A DNA stretch of 64,000 nt, taken from the NCBI RefSeq assembly GCF_000003605.2, contig NW_003152959.1, positions 1-64,000 on the forward strand, in the 5' to 3' direction. This document shows, piece by piece, positions 62,700-64,000 of the stretch. The notes under the pieces are model-generated. The model worked only from the letters and a program-made list of their open reading frames with translations. It was not told the DNA's origin and did not search any database. Within the stretch, counting starts at the first letter, position 1; every line of letters starts with the position of its first letter. A program made the position numbers and the translations under genes. Source of the stretch: Saccoglossus kowalevskii. Lineage: Eukaryota > Hemichordata > Enteropneusta > Harrimaniidae.

Positions 62700-64000
62700 A
62701 TGACTGCATTACAATGAAATAGCTGTGCTCTGTTATCAATATGACTGCATTACACTGGCAGAGCTGTGCTCTGTAACCAATATGACTGCATTGCACTGAC
62801 AGAGCTGAGCTCTGTTACCAATATGACTGCATTACACTGACAGAGCTCTGTTACCAATATGACTGCATTACACTGACAGAGCTGTGCTTTGTTACCAGTC
62901 TGACTGCATTACACTGACAGAGCTGTGCTCTGTTACCAATCTGACTGCATTGCACTGACAGTGCTGTGCTCTGTTACCAATATGACTGTATTACACTGAC
63001 AGAGCTGTGCTCTGTTACCAATCTGACTGCATTACACTGACAGAGCTAAGTTCTGTTACCAATATGACTGCATTACAATGAAATAGCTGTGCTCTGTTAT
63101 CAATATGACTGCATTACACTGACAGAGCTCTGTTACCAATATGACTGCATTACACTGACAGAGCTAAGCTCTGTTACCAATCTGACAGCATTACACTGAA
63201 ATAGCTGTGATCTGTTACCAATATGACTGCATTACACTGACAGAGCTGAGCTCTGTTACCAATATGACTGCATTACACTGACAGAGCTGTGCTCTGTTAC
63301 CAGTCTGACTGCATTACACTGACAGAACTGTGCTCTGTTACCAATCTGACTGCATTGCACTGACAGAGCTGTGCTCTGTTACCAATCTGACTGCATTACA
63401 CTGACAGAGCTGTGCTCTTTTACCAATCTGACTACATTACACTGACAGAGCTAAGCTCTGTTACCAATATGACTGCATTACACTGACAGAGCTGAGCTCT
63501 GTTACAACTATGACTTCATTACACTGACAGAGCTGAGCTCTGTTACCAATCTGACTGCATTACACTGAAATAGCTGTGCTCTGTTATCAATATGGCTACA
63601 TTACACTGACAGAGCTCTGTTACCAATATGACTGCATTACACTGGCAGAGCTGTGCTCTGTAACCAATATGTCTGCATTATACTGACAGAGCTGAGCTCT
63701 GTTACCAATATGACTGCATTGCACTGACAGAGCTGAGCTCTGTTACCAATATGACTGCATTACACTGACAGAGCTCTGTTACCAATATGACTGCATTACA
63801 CTGACAGAGCTGTGCTTTGTTACCAGTCTGACTGCATTACACTGACAGAGCTGTGCTCTGTTACCAATCTGACTGCATTGCACTGACAGTGCTGTGCTCT
63901 GTTACCAATATGACTGTATTACACTGACAGAGCTGTGCTCTGTTACCAATCTGACTGCATTACACTGACAGAGCTAAGCTCTGTTACCAATATGACTGCA
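62700..64000 (+). repeat. Type II-like tail, open at the window edge
   Basis: It carries CATTACAATGAAATAG, CTTTGTTACCAGTCTG, CACTGACAGTGCTG and GACTGTATT monomers like those at 5.0-5.3, 8.1-8.5 and 44.8-45.2 kb, then GTAACCAATATGTC at about 63660. The last monomer is cut by the window end. Confidence 0.75.

Larger units (their letters stand above)
1..64000. repeat. 41-bp monomer satellite array filling the window
   Basis: The window is a continuous head-to-tail array of a 41-bp monomer. A reference copy is 43-83, beginning TCTGACTGCATT and ending CTGTTACCAA. That copy has 10 A, 11 C, 8 G and 12 T (46% GC) and no CpG. Every stretch I read carries it in the same orientation. I saw no inverted block, no unrelated insertion and no single-copy DNA, and both window ends fall within monomers. 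Most monomers are 41 bp, with recurrent 36-, 39- and rare 40-bp forms. Block periods fit whole numbers of monomers. What is seen is a satellite with higher-order structure. A heterochromatic location is inferred, because no chromosomal landmark lies in the window. I do not recognise the family by name. Confidence 0.98.

Noticed and set aside
1-64000. CRISPR array
   Set aside because: The 41-bp repeats abut one another with no unique spacers between them, and no cas genes are present.
1-64000. Telomeric repeat or rDNA/tRNA array
   Set aside because: No TTAGGG-type tracts, no rRNA core motifs and no tRNA A- and B-box pair were seen. The monomer does not resemble any of these.
1-64000. CENP-B box
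   Set aside because: The box needs TTCG and CGGG cores. The consensus monomer has no CpG, and I saw no matching variant.
1-64000. Coding minisatellite of a repeat protein (mucin-like or antifreeze-like)
   Set aside because: The monomer length is not a multiple of 3, and both strands carry frequent stops in every frame over a few monomers.

Overview
The whole 64 kb window is one uninterrupted, head-to-tail tandem-repeat (satellite) array. I see no protein-coding gene, RNA gene, transposon or unique flanking DNA on either strand. The basic unit is a 41-bp monomer (a clean copy is at 43-83), present roughly 1,550-1,600 times. It is about 46% GC and has no CpG in its consensus. Three length variants recur: a 36-bp form that lost 5 bp beside GAGCTC, a 39-bp form that lost a CT, and a rare 40-bp form in which part of the monomer is replaced by repeated ATTAC. 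Point variants (GAAATAGC, TTATCAATATGG, GTAACCAATATGTC, TTACAAAACTGACC, CCGAC, GACTCCATT, CACTATGACTTC and others) recur in fixed orders.

Those orders show a higher-order repeat (HOR) organisation. Blocks of many monomers were copied together, and block periods fit whole monomer numbers once the short variants are counted: 684 bp = 17 monomers, 728 = 18, 1097 = 27, 1623 = 40 and 2220 = 55. Copies of a block differ mainly by gain or loss of whole monomers (41, 82, 123 or 164 bp) plus scattered single-base changes. That pattern suggests recent, continuing turnover by unequal exchange or gene conversion.

Layout. About 1-1.7 kb is a 'type I' block carrying an ATTAC unit. About 1.7-22.7 kb is mainly 'type II' blocks, marked by GTAACCAATATGTC and CATTATACTG, with one type I block at 5.4-6.7 kb, a tandem HOR pair at 12.1-16.3 kb and a more irregular stretch at about 18.95-21.0 kb. 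About 23.5-56.2 kb is mainly type I, with 17 of the 19 ATTAC units. The 38-48 kb part is enriched in the TTACAAAACTGACC variant. About 56.2-62.7 kb is type I-like without ATTAC units and includes a near-copy of 38.0-40.3 kb. About 62.7-64 kb returns to type II-like order. Both window edges lie inside the array, so its true size is unknown.

Organism: an array of this size and HOR complexity points to a eukaryotic chromosome, probably a heterochromatic block (centromeric, pericentromeric or subtelomeric). The sequence alone does not identify the species, and I do not recognise the monomer as a named satellite family. All coordinates and offsets were read by eye; block edges are good to about 20 bp.
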